Below, one piece after another: positions 24,295-35,970 of a stretch of 64,000 nucleotides of DNA. The notes under the pieces were generated by a model that was given only the letters and a program-made list of their open reading frames with translations, made no database searches and was not told the origin of the DNA. A program made the position numbers and the translations under genes. Every line of letters starts with the position of its first letter. Position 1 is the stretch's first letter. Source of the DNA: Mantis religiosa (Eukaryota; Arthropoda; Insecta; Mantodea; Mantidae); assembly GCA_030765055.1 (NCBI GenBank), contig CM060951.1:47279715-47343714 (forward strand), written 5' to 3'.

Positions 24295-25805
24295 ACTACA
24301 CAGCAATTCGTGAGGTGTCCCCCTAAAGATATGAACATTTCCGGAATTTGCACTGCAATGTCAAAATAATTATTCGTTTTTACATTTACTTTAACATATT
24401 TCCTTTTTGCATTATATCGTATGAGATTCAGGGTAGGAATTCCGTTAGACGAACCACCTTGATCTCCTAGTTTTATTCGTGCCTTTCTGTGGTAGATATG
24501 CGAATCTTTGGGCGATTTCTTTTCTACCAACAATTTCATGTCTGCAATTTCCTCCCCCGTTATTTGTTTTCGGTTGTTTCCCCGTTACGTACGCTTCCTT
24601 AGGGTGCTGATTCTCGAAAATCTCCAGGATGCAGATGGGGCCAACAAAAATAATGTATGGTACCTTGTGTTGTTGTTTGTAAAAATGTCAGAAAAATTAC
24701 TAGCAAAAATTTAGTGAAATCATTCCGAACCGTCATGCTCTCCAGATGCTATACTTCTTACTGCACTTAATGTCTTTGGAGTGCTGCTATACCCTGAATC
24801 ATAAAAACCGGGACATTACCATACTCTATCAGTCAATCTAAATCCAGGACAGATGAATCGAACAATGACTAGAATTGTCCACTTTACATATCTTAAGAAC
24901 ATTTTTTTCTCTTCCAATAAAATCATATAGGTAAATTCAAATTCATACTTCTAAAGAGAACAAAAACGATCAAACTATAGCATTTAAAGCTAATAAATCA
25001 TCGAATATTGTTTGTAATGGCGAAATATAGTAATTGTACACCTGGTAGCCGCACTTCACTGATGTCATTAAAGCATACTTTTTCATTAAAGTACAGGTTT
25101 GTACCAAGCAGAAATTCCGCATGTAACAATCAATACTTTCGCGTCTGAAACAACTGTTTCACTCACAGCTCCTTTCATATATACACTCGCATCTTAATTA
25201 CTATCAGAATAACCTCGTCTTATAAACGCTCGTTCTTACATCGCAAAGCACTGCAGGGGCAGCAACATTCACGATATATGTAACAAAATAACTAGATACA
25301 TCTACTCTAGTTTAGGTACCTACCTACCCGTCATTTTCAAGAGATGAGGACTGGGGTAAACCTTGAAAAACTTGCGGGAACCGCAGACCTCACGATCACG
25401 AATCCGTAACTTAACGACTTCGTGTTAGTAAAATAATATGGAGCGAAAAATAAACCATAAGGTAAGAAAGCATAAAATATTACGGTTGTAACATTACTTA
25501 TAATGCCGCAACTTCAAAAGAATATTTACACAAATCACTTAACATAGTACGATGTCTGGAATGCATTATTTGTGATATTTTTCAGTATGTAACTATGCAT
25601 ATATAAAGTATCTGAAATCACAAATGCACAACTTGACTTTGGTGGGAATACAGGAGCTCCTGTCGCGTTTATTTGTGCAGAGCTACATCCAAAATGACAT
25701 GTAGAAGGGACATAGGGGTAGTACATCACCACAAGTAGGCCAGTGTCCATTTTTGTTTCTAACAAAAACGTATTGCGGATTATGCCCTCCTTTGTAAATA
25801 CCCAT
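24294..25805. other. Spacer, nothing recognised
   Basis: AT-rich. The 155-aa minus-strand frame at 25,535-26,002 is partly antisense to the LINE relic that begins at about 25,806 and shows no domain of its own. Confidence 0.5.
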
Positions 25806-26192
25806 ACAATATTATATGCAGATAACACTACTTTCTTTAATACCAGCTCAGACGTTACAGAACTTAAAACAATTGCCGAGGACACCCTGAGGTAGGCAGA
25901 CATATGGTTTTGGGCAAATGGCGTCTTGCTTAATGAAAAGAAAACACAACTTGTATTTAGCTTAAGGGACCTGTCAAGCTCAAATGATGCTAAACAAGTC
26001 AAATTTTTGGGTATAATAGTTGACAGTAAACTCTCCTGGGAACAACATATTAATTACATCACTACGAGGCTCTCAAGAGTTATATATCTCATCAAAAACT
26101 TAAAAGGCTCTGTACCGAGTACATACATTAGATCTGCTTACTTTGCTACTTTTCATAGCATTATATTATATGGTATCTTACTTTGGAGTAAT
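25806..26192 (+). pseudogene. Non-LTR reverse transcriptase fragment (CR1-like)
   Basis: Encodes ILYADNTTFFNTSSD, with the YADD active-site motif changed to YADN. It continues in frame through an in-frame TAG (25,893-25,895) to WANGVLLNEKKTQL, KFLGIIVDSKLSWEQHI and ILYGILLWSN. These are the palm and post-palm motifs of non-LTR reverse transcriptases. The YADN change and the stop both argue against function. It is cut exactly at the 13-bp target duplication of the inserted LINE; the remaining C-terminal codons lie at 26,856-27,128. Confidence 0.85.
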
Positions 26193-26842
26193 TTGTAAGC
26201 ACTATAACATGAAAATTTCTTTTATAAAATCAAAGGTAATGGCGTTCATTGGGAAAGAGCCGATTAGAACAAAAATAGTTATAAATAATCGTTGCGTTGA
26301 ACAGGTAAGCCATTTTAACTATTTGGAAACTGATGTTAGTTGTGAAAAGGCATATGATATCTACAATAAAATATGCAAATTTCAAAGAGTGTGTGGAACA
26401 ATAAATAGAACATTTAGAAACAAAATACGTAAAGAAACAAACTTAAAGTTCTACAAAGATATGGCTGTACCTACACTGACATACGGAAGTGAGACTTGGA
26501 CCTTAACTAAAAAGCAACAGATTAAAATACAGGCTTCAGAAATGAAATTCTTGAGAAGTGTGAAAGGATGCACGAAGAGGGACTTAATAAGAAATGAAAA
26601 TATAAGAGAAGAGCTGGACAATTTTAGTAAGAATGATAGGTTAAAAGATCTCAAACAAAAATGGAAGGAACATGTTGAAAGAATTCCAGATAATAGACTT
26701 ACAAAACAAATATTACAGTATCATCCTAAAGGTAGGAGATCGGTGGGCAGACCCAGGAAACGATGGCTGGAGGACTTCGAAGGCGGAACAGGCACTTGAT
26801 TGCCTATGCCATGAAGTGAAGAAGAAGAAAAAGAAGAAGAAG
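26193..26842 (+). mobile_element. Second LINE, 5'-truncated, nested with 13-bp target duplication
   Basis: Flanked by ACTTTGGAGTAAT (26,180-26,192) and ACTTTGGGGTAAT (26,843-26,855). The host reverse-transcriptase reading continues across the duplication. The insert ends in a GAA/AAG-rich tail (26,815-26,842) and begins mid-ORF, as 5'-truncated target-primed insertions do. Confidence 0.85.
26204..26799 (+). pseudogene. Non-LTR ORF2 C-terminal fragment
   Basis: About 200 codons open to a stop at 26,799. Segments include SFIKSKVMAFIGKEP, VEQVSHFNYLETDVS, TLTYGSETWTLTKK, EMKFLRSVKGCTKRD and GRRSVGRPRKRWLEDF. These match, from memory, the region after the palm domain in a reverse-transcriptase family very common in cockroach and termite genomes (the usual HFKYLG is HFNYLE here). 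The catalytic palm and endonuclease are absent through 5' truncation. The open frame suggests a younger age than its host element. It is often mis-annotated as a host gene. Confidence 0.85.
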
Positions 26843-27488
26843 ACTTTGGGGTAATAGTAGCCACGTTAGTAATATCCTATTATTGCAGAAGATTATCCGT
26901 ATTATATCTGATACAGACAAATTCGAACATTGTAAGCCATTATGTATTAAATTAAGAATAATGACAGTAGTAAACTTATACATCTGCAGCGTCCTAATTT
27001 ATATAAAAAGAATTTATGTTATTATAACTATAGAGAGAATATCCATAAACATAATGCTAGGTATACAAACCAAATTGATACACCTTATGATCGCCTTGCA
27101 ACATCACATAATAGTTTTGAAATATTAGGTATAAGAATGTACAATTCACTTCCATATTATGTAACTTGATTGCCAAATAACAGCTTTGAACACAGGCTTC
27201 ATGACAGATTATTAATCAAACCATTCTACTCCTTACATGAATTTTTTGAAAATGCATCTCAATTGTAAATAGTGTCACTTATTCACTGAACATTATTTTC
27301 TCATTTGTATATATTCTGTAAAATAGAATAGAAAGGAAGTATTGTATTGTATTTATATTATCTTCTGACATCAATTGCTGTTAAGCTTGCCTTTGTATAT
27401 ACTCTGTATCATATTGTTGTAATTTGTATTATATCTTCTGACGTTGTCCATTGCTGTAAAGCTCAACAACAATAAAATTCTTATTCTT

Positions 27489-27549
27489 ATTATCTTCATC
27501 ATCATCATCGTCATCGTCGTCGTCGTCATCGTCATCGTCGCCGTCATCT
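27489..27549. repeat. (ATC/GTC)n trinucleotide repeat
   Basis: CATCATCATCGTCATCGTCG-type run directly after the LINE tail; it may have grown from that tail. Confidence 0.93.
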
Positions 27550-28679
27550 AGCTGCAATTCAAATTGTACCACCCTTAAGGTACATAAAAAGTTGAGTTAC
27601 AACATGATTCTCATAGACGTACGTCCACATTTTCTGAAAAAAGGAATGCTCTGTCATCACTTGTATTACAAGTATTTTGCCAACAAGTGGGCGACAACAG
27701 ACAATCATTATGGCATTCCTCTAAGCTTCTTTTATAGCCCACAGACGGATTTTCGTTGCTTCTTGGCTGTGAACTTATTTCACAAAGCAAACTAAATGGG
27801 GCCTTCCAGGATTTCGTCCCTAAATCTGACTTTTGCGTTTTATTATTTCCACGTATACGACTCGAATTTAGCTCTCCATTCTCAAGCATTCACATGAATG
27901 AAACGCTCTTCAGTATATTAGATTTCTGTGAAAGTGTTTATTTCGGACGAATATATCTGATATTGGGATTCCAAGAAGAGCGGATGTAGCAGCAGAACAC
28001 TTGGGGCGCTATAGGTAAAGAGGGCTTGAAATATTCTACAAAGAAATCTAGAATGCTTCCTCATGGCATGAAAACTGACAAACAGAAAGACGTCCAAAAT
28101 TCGTCTACTGTGGCAAATCAATTAGGACTACAATAATACCAAGAATGCTGTCAGTGTTAAAAGTGAAAGCAAAGTGTATTCTCCGTTACACTGTCCAAGC
28201 CAATACATAGGAGGTTAGAATACAGAATAAGTTGCTTGAAATTAAACATATTCTGTATTAAAAACCACAGATGGTTAAAAAGTGGACTATGTGCGAATCA
28301 CAACACGATGAATAAACACTGTAGGACACTGCGAAAGGGGAAAAAATTAAAACGTTTAACGTAATGAAGGTAGGTCAATTTTTTGAGCCTACACTATTTT
28401 ACATTCTACGAATTACTTCAATTAATGGCACAGCTGAGCTGTGAACAAAATAAAGGTCTGAAGTGTTAAATGTGCACTCTGAGGACATCACCTTAGTGTA
28501 GACAATCAAATGTTAAAGATTATGATTTGCACGAAGAATCAAATAACAGATCCACTATTTTGACAACCGAATTCTATCTAGAGCAACAACATAGCTGAAA
28601 TCTATTTTTTACGGCTGGACACATGCAGATGTGTACAAATTATTTTAGTTTAAAACTTTACAGTTAAATATGTTCTGAT
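27550..28679. other. Spacer, nothing recognised
   Basis: Short frames on both strands at 27,592-28,121 without domains; nothing else is supported. Confidence 0.5.
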
Positions 28680-28689
28680 ACTCAAGATA

Positions 28690-29145
28690 CCGTGCGGGCG
28701 CTGCGGACCCTTAGCACTCCTGGTACCTCTGACGTTACTAGAGGAACCTCGGGCCGAACATTCGAGCCTCTCCCTGAATGGGAGTTGTTCGGATTGGGTT
28801 GGACTCGAGGGTGCAGTGTGTTCCCGACACCCACGGGGAATTGGGCACCTCCGGTCAGGGTATGGCCGCCCGAAGGGGGTATAGAGTTGCCTAAGAAGTC
28901 CCGGGTACTAGCCTGCAGAGCTAGTAGAAGGTGTGCTAGATCACCAGGCAGCCCCACCGAGGTTTTCGGTAGTCTTCCGTGCGGGGTTGACGCGCGTAAG
29001 TGGCGTATCCACTTCCATCCCGTCTTGACGTTGTGCTCAGCGGGGGGGGGGTCCTTTTAAGAAAGCAGGTATTGCCTTATGGAAAGGGCCCCGGAGTATC
29101 CATCGCTCCCGGGTAGAAGTAATGGGAGTAGAACCTCTGCACATA
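28690..29145 (+). repeat. GC-rich interspersed repeat R, copy 2, with 10-bp target duplication
   Basis: Bounded by ACTCAAGATA on both sides (28,680-28,689 and 29,146-29,155), which fixes the element to 456 bp. It starts inside the family (CCGTGCGGGCGCTGC, without the upstream block of copies 1 and 3) and ends GTAGAACCTCTGCACATA. 5' truncation plus a target duplication of this length suggests target-primed retrotransposition. There is no poly-A tail and no Pol III box B. A frame of 122 codons crosses it (28,692-29,060) but has no known domain. Confidence 0.88.
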
Positions 29146-29155
29146 ACTCAAGATA

Positions 29156-29420
29156 TCTTATATCAAATTAGTTTTATTTAATTATAATAAACAACACAGA
29201 CTTCCTTCACGACGTAAACAAAATTGCAACTTATGTAATTTCTTTAGGAATATATTACAATTTCACTGCAACATGAAACCTGTTAGTTGCAAAGAGTCAT
29301 CTGAAGTCATAACAGAGAAAACAGTTTCTTGAACGCTGTGGCCAGTTTCAAAACTCTAACTGCTATAACAAAGAGGAAATAAATGAAATTAATTAGCCAA
29401 CAAACTACTTTTATGAAACG
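29156..29420. other. Spacer, nothing recognised
   Basis: AT-rich, no feature. Confidence 0.5.
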
Positions 29421-29560
29421 GCAGAGCCAGACTGAAAAATTCAATGCAATAGCCAGGATTTGAACCACGTATCTTCTGGTAGCCGTCCAGCCGCTCTAAC
29501 CCTTGAGCCACTATGGCCAACGTGCCGACATGGCATTATATTCTCCAACAGTTAGTTAAG
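29421..29560 (-). repeat. tRNA-like unit T (single reverse copy)
   Basis: On the minus strand: CACGTTGGCCATAGTGG, then CAAGGGTTAGAGCGGC, box B-like TGGTTCAAATCC, and GCATTGAATTTTTCAGTC. It is the same core as in the head-to-head arrays at 39,165, 52,462 and 57,310, here alone and without the 300-bp spacer. Confidence 0.75.
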
Positions 29561-30821
29561 AACAGGAAGATTAAAAGAAAAGTCCATACGTAATCTCACA
29601 TCGGGTAAATTCGGAGGCTTATGCATTATTTTAGAAATTATTTAATATTACAAAGTTTTATAGGATTTAGACAATTCAATTGAGTATAATGATATTCATT
29701 TGTATAATAATTCCTTGTTATATTCACTTTTTCTTAAAATTCATCTTAATGTTTAAATAACCATCCAGATTAACAAAACAGGAAGATCTAAAGCAGTTCT
29801 TAAGGGTGTTTTATCACCTAAATTTAACTAAGCCACCTATAGAAGTTAGTGAGAGAACCACTAAATACCAATAAGTGTTACTAAGATAAAATCTATTCAA
29901 AGCAAGCGTTGGGAATAGAAACTCGCTTATTTTCGGAAAGGAGAAAACCACAGAGCTCGAGCACACAAAACCTGCGCCAATTTGTATTCGAAGTCTTAAT
30001 CTAGAATATGGACTTCAATTTAAATGCCTGCTCCAAAGCGTTTCAGTTGTGATTTTTTCCCTTCGAGTTCCACAATTGGTAATTCAAGTGGCAGATATAG
30101 TACGAATTTTAAAGTCTTATCCAAATCATCAGTACTTCGCTACAGTTATATCAAATTAGAAATTAGTTACTAATTTATAAGATTACAGAGGTTACTAAAA
30201 ATGTTCTTTTTGATAATTTTTGGCATTTAGTGTCTCTAAAAGCGTGTCACTGTATAAGAAATACAGGTGTGACTGAATTAAAAACTCTAAATTCTAAAGC
30301 ATACTTCTGTTTCCTTTTTATAGCGAAATGGTAACTTATTAGCATCTTTGTTAAAATTCATTCTCACTTCAAAGTTGAGCAACGGCTAAAAAAGCTAATT
30401 TTAACCAACTTTCCTCAATTCATTATACATGCATGTCAAAAAGTGTTCCATTAACCATTCATCTCAGCCTAGCTTTTCAGAACGTTGTTTACCACCGTCT
30501 CTACACCACGCATTTCTAAAGACTTCTGTTCTGCATTTCTTTCCATACACACTGTTGTGTAACATGCAATGACGCCAATCGTTTAAATAATGGCATTGTG
30601 TGACGTGCTGAGGGATCACCTCGATGTTAAGTAATATATTACGGGAAGCTGAGCAGCTGGGTCACATTGAAGATATGGTGCAAATATAACTGCGTAACAG
30701 TCAGAACAATTTCCCCTAGCCACTTCACAGGTCCGATTGTCTGAATTGTCTGATTCATTCACATTAATTGCAATAAATATTTCTCAAAAGATACAAAATT
30801 TAGCATCACGATCCGGAAGTT
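29561..30821. other. Spacer, nothing recognised
   Basis: AT-rich DNA with no open frame of note and no repeat ends seen. Confidence 0.5.
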
Positions 30822-31056
30822 GCCCACCTCGGTAGCGTAGATGGTAGCGTGTTTGCCGTACGTTCAAGAGGTCCCGAGTTCGAATCTCGGTTAGGGTGAG
30901 TTAACTGGAGAAGCTTTTTCAGGGTTTTCCCTTATCCTGATATATGAATGTCGGGTAGCTCTAAGATCCATGGACCCCGGACTCATTTGAGCATCATTTC
31001 ACCAATTTCATTCAGCTTTCGATATGACATAACGTTGGAGGACGTAAATTATAATA
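30822..31056 (+). mobile_element. SINE family 2
   Basis: Head GCCCACCTCGGTAGCG, box B GAGTTCGAATCTC, full body, ending GGACGTAAATTATAAT and an AAC-rich tail. Confidence 0.9.
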
Positions 31057-31365
31057 ACAACAACAGGATCTGGAAGTTGTTTGTAATGACTGGAGCAGTA
31101 CGTGCTAAAAGACCTTAAAATAGAGAAGCAAATATCCACTTAAGCAACATCAGTAAAGATAAATCTTGAAAAAGTCACAAGTACCATTTTTAAGGCACAT
31201 TTTGACAGAGACGTATAATAATTCCAAATATCCAATACCATTATATTTTAAATTTTCATTTCAATCACGTTGTTCACATTATTGGCAGTTTTCAAGTAAT
31301 TACCTTATTGACACTGTTAGACAAATGCATTAAATTGATTTAATAATATTTTATTTATATAGGGT
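31057..31365. other. Spacer, nothing recognised
   Basis: AT-rich, no feature. Confidence 0.5.
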
Positions 31366-31369
31366 GTTT

Positions 31370-32475
31370 CAAAACGACACCGAACGAACATACAGAAGTA
31401 GTTGGCACATATAGATAGTTTTTACCGCCAATAAAGGCGCACATCAGAACGAGTGTGGATTAGGCAGTGACAGGAACAAAGACGCGCGCCTCACGCTGTC
31501 CGAGTTGGCAGGTATAGGTCACACACCTTGCCGCGTGCTGTAACTGTTTGTAAACATACCGGCAAACTCCGCAGTAGTTTGCTTGCTACTATTAGAATTT
31601 AGTTTATGAAACCGCAATAAAGAAACTATTGCTTAATTATTGCTTATGAGTGTTTACCGTGTTCCAACATTCCGATGATGGCAAATAAGCTGCTGGACAT
31701 ATGCAACTTATACCTTTCAGAGGGAACTTAATGCTAGTGAGGTTGAGAATGGAAGCATTAAATGATAAACAGAACAGAAAACAACATCAAAGAATTGTAA
31801 ATAAATTAACCAAAACACAATGGCTTATACAATTAGACGAGCATTTTATTTCACGTGTTTGATAATATTAAATAAAACATTTGTAACTGAAAAGGAAGCA
31901 GGTTATATTTACAGTAAGTGGTTGAACGTATTGTACAATTAAGATCATAGCAATATGCCCTGAAGTTAAACAAATAAATATTATCATTGATGCAACTAAT
32001 TTTATAATTCATGTTTTTAATGAAACTAAATTAATCGTGCATTCTTTGAACTCCCTTCAGCTCTTCCATACATCAAAACCATATCAGACATTTCGGAATT
32101 TGTATGGCGCTCCATATTGCTTGGATTTGCTATCTAAGTACGCGCAAAATCCTCCCTGTTAGGGCGGAATGTGTAGTTTTACACTGAAGTACAACCTTGC
32201 AACTGTTTGAGTTATTAGTAAACTTTTGCACAAATAACTGCCCTTTGACCCATTACCTGAAAGGTAGACTAGTGTCACTGATCAAGAGCAAGAGGTAATG
32301 TTTTTGTTTTCGTTCCAATAACAACTTTTGAGGTTCGCACAAAATCACGAAATATTCAATACTGCATAAAATGATACCTAACAGAATTTTCAAGCAATGA
32401 CAGCGAAATTCGGACTAGTTAAGTTATAAACTATGCAACGGGTATAATCGTTCGGTGTTGTTTTGAAACAACCTG
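31370..32475. mobile_element. 1.1-kb TIR element M, copy 1
   Basis: The left end AGGGTGTTTCAAAACGACAC (from 31,371) and the reverse complement of the right end CAGGTTGTTTCAAAACAACA are terminal inverted repeats of at least 25 bp, flanked by TATA on each side. The interior matches 53,080-54,229 in the opposite orientation (for example CAACTTATACCTTT, GGAAGCATTAAATGATAAAC, CAATGGCTTATACAAT). TA/TATA flanks fit Tc1/mariner-like targets. No transposase domain was recognised. Confidence 0.8.
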
Positions 32476-32479
32476 TATA

Positions 32480-33192
32480 AAACACTCTTGCATAATAGTA
32501 CAGATGAATATGGGTATCCAGGCTGTATAAAGTAAATAAAACCAATAATAAAGGAACCAAAGGTGTTCTGTTAATTTTCGGAAAACATAAAAATACATTC
32601 TAGCTGGTAATTACTATCCAGTCTATTAAACTAGCTATTATGCCTGTGCCTCTTTTATGAAATAAAATCAGTCTTTTTAGCTCAGCAGTGTGTTTTCCTC
32701 CACGTGGGAAGTAGAAGTGTTAACAAACAAGGTAATCAGTTAACACTAACTTTATTTCACTGCCACAAACAAATTATTTTTGTATTTGCTTTTAATTACT
32801 TTATTTATATTTCAGTTCACTGTATGCCGTAGGCTTTATTGTAGTCAGTAGTCACTACTACACTAAATGCTACAATCTTTTACGTTAAAAAAATGCGGTG
32901 CTATAAACTTACTTTGATATGTTTTCAACAAATGCTAATTGGTTCAAAGTGCGAAATATTAATTCAAATATAAAGCTAACATTACGATAATAAATAACAG
33001 CAGTAACAAAAGAAATGAAATGTAATAGATAAACATTCTGATAGTGGTCATCGTTCCAAAATAAGCTATAATGTACCCGTAAACCACAGAAAGGCACATA
33101 CTATGAAAATAAACCACTGAAACGCTATAAAATCGGCATACTTTAACGCAGAAGAGGCACAAGACTTGTGATTCTAACTACAAGAACAAAAA
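32480..33192. other. Spacer, nothing recognised
   Basis: AT-rich. The minus-strand frames at 32,909-33,162 have no domain. Confidence 0.5.
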
Positions 33193-33398
33193 CTGTTCAA
33201 AGACAGTAATCTATTAGTCAGGTCTCGCAGTGTTGACCAAGGCAGTAAAAAGCTGAAGCTAAGGTGACTTCTTGGGCCGAAAAAGATATATTGAAATGCT
33301 GCATTAATAATAGTTTGAAGTAGGTATGGTAAGATTAAGAGCGGACACGTATCTCGACCTATGGAATGTTTCTTCATCTATTCCCCTGAGCGGTGAGG
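33193..33398. repeat. Second copy of segment shared with 20,533-20,785
   Basis: Same blocks in the same order, slightly shorter; both end at GAGCGGTGAGG. Family unknown. Confidence 0.7.
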
Positions 33399-33607
33399 CA
33401 AATACATATACAGATGTCGAGATCTCGAGTGAAAAATTAGAAAACGAAATACTTTTATATAAACCAAAAGGTTGGCGGGTTAAGTTTTCCTCGACGTTGG
33501 TTCCACAACATAATGCTGAAAGTAGGCCGGATTCAAAATCATTAATTAAACAGATTGGTATTCAACCTGCAATCTTCTGAAAGAATTGATAAATTTTACT
33601 AAGGATA

Positions 33608-33908
33608 GGCCGTGCCATGGGTGAGTGGTTAGACCGCTTAGTTCTCACCTAGACGGCCCGGGTTCGATTCCAGGCGACCGCAAAGTGAGATTTGTGATGG
33701 ACAACATGGTGCTAGGATGGGTTTCCTCCGGGTCCTACGGTTCCCCCAACCATCATTCCAACAATTGCTCCATCAATCACTCATCTCAAGCGTTGGGCCG
33801 ACCACTCAACCCTGATTTCGCCTCAGGTCAGATCCTTCGGCTCCCTCACTCTGAGGGAACCCAACCGTCTCCTAACGACAGCCTTTACGAGAAAGGGAGA
33901 AAAAAAAT
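33608..33908 (+). mobile_element. tRNA-Glu-like SINE, family 4
   Basis: The head GGCCGTGCCATGGGTGAGTG with CTCACC in the anticodon area and a strong box B (GGGTTCGATTCC) resembles tRNA-Glu. The body includes GTGAGATTTGTGATGGAC, GGGTTTCCTCCGGG and CTCACTCTGAGGGAACCC, then GAGAAAGGGAGA and an A-tract. Confidence 0.88.
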
Positions 33909-34610
33909 TATTACGCATTATATATTTTTTAGATGCAATTAATTGTATGTGAAACAACCTCACTGTGGAGAAAAAGGCTTAAAGGAGGTGCTACCATTAA
34001 TATGAAAGCAAAGAAAGTGCATCAAAACAATATAATTTTAAAATGCTAAACATACATTGACAAGTGCTTCAAAAGTGGCTAATGCCTCGACGAAATTTTA
34101 TTTTCCAAAACTTTATACTTCTCTGCTACGTACTTGCATATTTCTCGCCTCTTTGCTGTTGGAGTAATCTGATGGTTCATATTGTGACTTTGTGGGTTCG
34201 TAGAATTTAAACTCCAAGTTGTAGAAATTCAAAATGCTCTTTATTTCCGTAGAAATACCCTTTGGTCAACGCTTACAATAGCAGAATTACGTACCATACA
34301 CAAATACAATGCTCAAGGTCGCTGATCACAAACAAACGAGTTCACTTTCAAAAGACAGCTGCACGCAGACGATTATCAACTTCGATTACGACTGTTCCAC
34401 ACTGGCAAGCCACGGATTCCTTTTATAACTCTCATCATTGTTAGAGAAATTACCGGAACTTTCTGTAACAATTAAGAAAGCGAACCTTTCAGTCAGCTAT
34501 CTGCCACTTTCTCTGTTTCAGTAAGCTTTTATCTCCGCGATGCACTGTTTGTCCCTTTGGGCGCGCCGGCTGCGCATCCTCGCAACAATGGCCCAAGAGG
34601 TCCCGAGGTT
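33909..34610. other. Spacer with possible LTR remnant
   Basis: The part at 34,327-34,378 is shared with 15,909-15,961, and the sequence around it (a reverse AATAAAG near 34,240, GC-rich end near 34,560) has an LTR-like feel. No ends or target duplication could be fixed. Otherwise nothing is seen. Confidence 0.35.
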
Positions 34611-34860
34611 CTTTTTTTTTTTTTCCTTGTAATTTACATCCTCCAACATTTAGTCATATCGGACGATGAATGAAATGGTGTGAAATGCTGCTCAATGCGT
34701 CCGGCGTCCATGGAGCTTAGAGTTACCCGACATTCGTCTTTCAGGATAAGGAAAAACCCCAGAAAAACCTTATCCAGGTAACTCACCCTGACCGAGATTC
34801 GAACTCGGGACCTCTTGAACATGAGGCAGACATGCTACCATCTACGCTACCGAGGCGGGC
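34611..34860 (-). mobile_element. SINE family 2 (reverse copy)
   Basis: T-tract (reverse A tail) at 34,611-34,625, full body, intact head ending GCGGGC at 34,860. Confidence 0.92.
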
Positions 34861-35560
34861 CTAGAGTTCTAATATCGATGAGGAGTAGGTTTCCTCCGCT
34901 GTCTTACCTTGTCCTTAAAATAATAATATTGGGTAACAGTTCTATGAATCTGGATCTTATTTGAACCACACCACATCACTCGTTTATAGCCTGTTATGAT
35001 TAAACCGGTTAAAGGTTAATGATCTATTATGTGTTCTAAGATATTTGAAAAATCTCGACAAAATATTTTACTTGATTTTGCACACTTCTTTTTCTTCATT
35101 CCAGGATTTTGTTCAATTACCTGTTATACCTTCGCAGTTTATTACCACTTTTTCCAGGCATTCAATAGGCTGCTTTCTTTAAGATTAGAATGATAAGGAC
35201 TGATATATTGTATATGCTTTATTTAACTCTTAAGCTTTCTTCTCACAGTTTTTAATAAGTTAATTTTCATGCCGCTCGAATGTATTCTTAATTAAATAAT
35301 AGTATCATCACAATTAATCCTTTTCAAGTACTTAAGTATACATAACAGATCATTAACCTTTAGATCAAAAAGGCGATAAATGAGTAAAGTGGTGCTCAGA
35401 TAATAAAAGATAATATACAAGAAAAATAAAATTTTAATTGTTCTCTGATGATTTACTAATTATTCAATGAAATTTACAAAGAACTAAATCGCTAAACATT
35501 GAAATCAAAATTGTGGCATTTTAGGCCAAAAACCGGCACATCGAAAGTAATATTGATGAT
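34861..35560. other. Spacer, nothing recognised
   Basis: AT-rich; no feature. Confidence 0.5.
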
Positions 35561-35970
35561 ATTTTCCTAAACAGATATTATTTTAAAGAAGGGGATATAA
35601 ATATAGGAATAGCAAACTTTTATACAATATGTGAGACAGTTCATAAAACGTTGAAAAATAAATGGGGCATTAGAATAAAAGTTTATAATTCCAGTGCTAA
35701 ATTGGTACTGATGTATGGATTTGAGATATGGTTTAAATTAGAAAGGTTAAAGAGTGCAATCAACAGCAGATATGTCCTTTTGAGTAAAGCAAGAGAATGC
35801 ACTTTATGGACCATATTGATTTTGGAAGAAGTAAAAACAAATAGAATAAATAAAGATATAAAGGTGTAAAACGCTAAATATAACGAGATAATACAAGACT
35901 CCCAAAACAGATCCACACTTGTGAACAGACGTTTTGCTAAAAGATGCGTAGATAGAACATTTAAGAGTTA
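35561..35970 (+). pseudogene. Possible LINE ORF2 C-terminal relic
   Basis: The frame at 35,651-35,869 encodes KNKWGIRIKVYNSSAKLVLM then YGFEIWFKLERLKSAINS. The order resembles the non-LTR reverse-transcriptase motif 'K.KFY....P.L.YGSETW' seen clearly at 26,440-26,520. The codons before it (CETVHKTL) also fit. Identity is low, the YGSETW motif is altered (YGFEIW), and no endonuclease, palm or 3' tail is visible. It is called as a probable decayed fragment only. Confidence 0.4.

Larger units (their letters stand above)
25806..27488 (+). mobile_element. CR1-like LINE 3' region, interrupted by a second LINE
   Basis: Reverse-transcriptase codons run at 25,806-26,192, stop at an inserted element, and resume at 26,856 with SHVSNILLLQKIIRI. 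Together they are the palm-to-C-terminal part of one ORF2. The 3' part ends with AATAAA (27,471) and an ATTCTTATTCTTATT tail, the short-unit tail style of CR1 elements. Upstream of 25,806 the element is lost. Confidence 0.75.

Noticed and set aside
25535..26002. 155-aa minus-strand frame
   Set aside because: Its first third is antisense to the LINE reverse transcriptase; the rest has no domain or conserved pattern.
28692..29060. 122-aa frame across repeat R
   Set aside because: Copies 1 and 3 of R do not keep the same frame intact, and no domain is visible; GC richness alone makes long frames likely.
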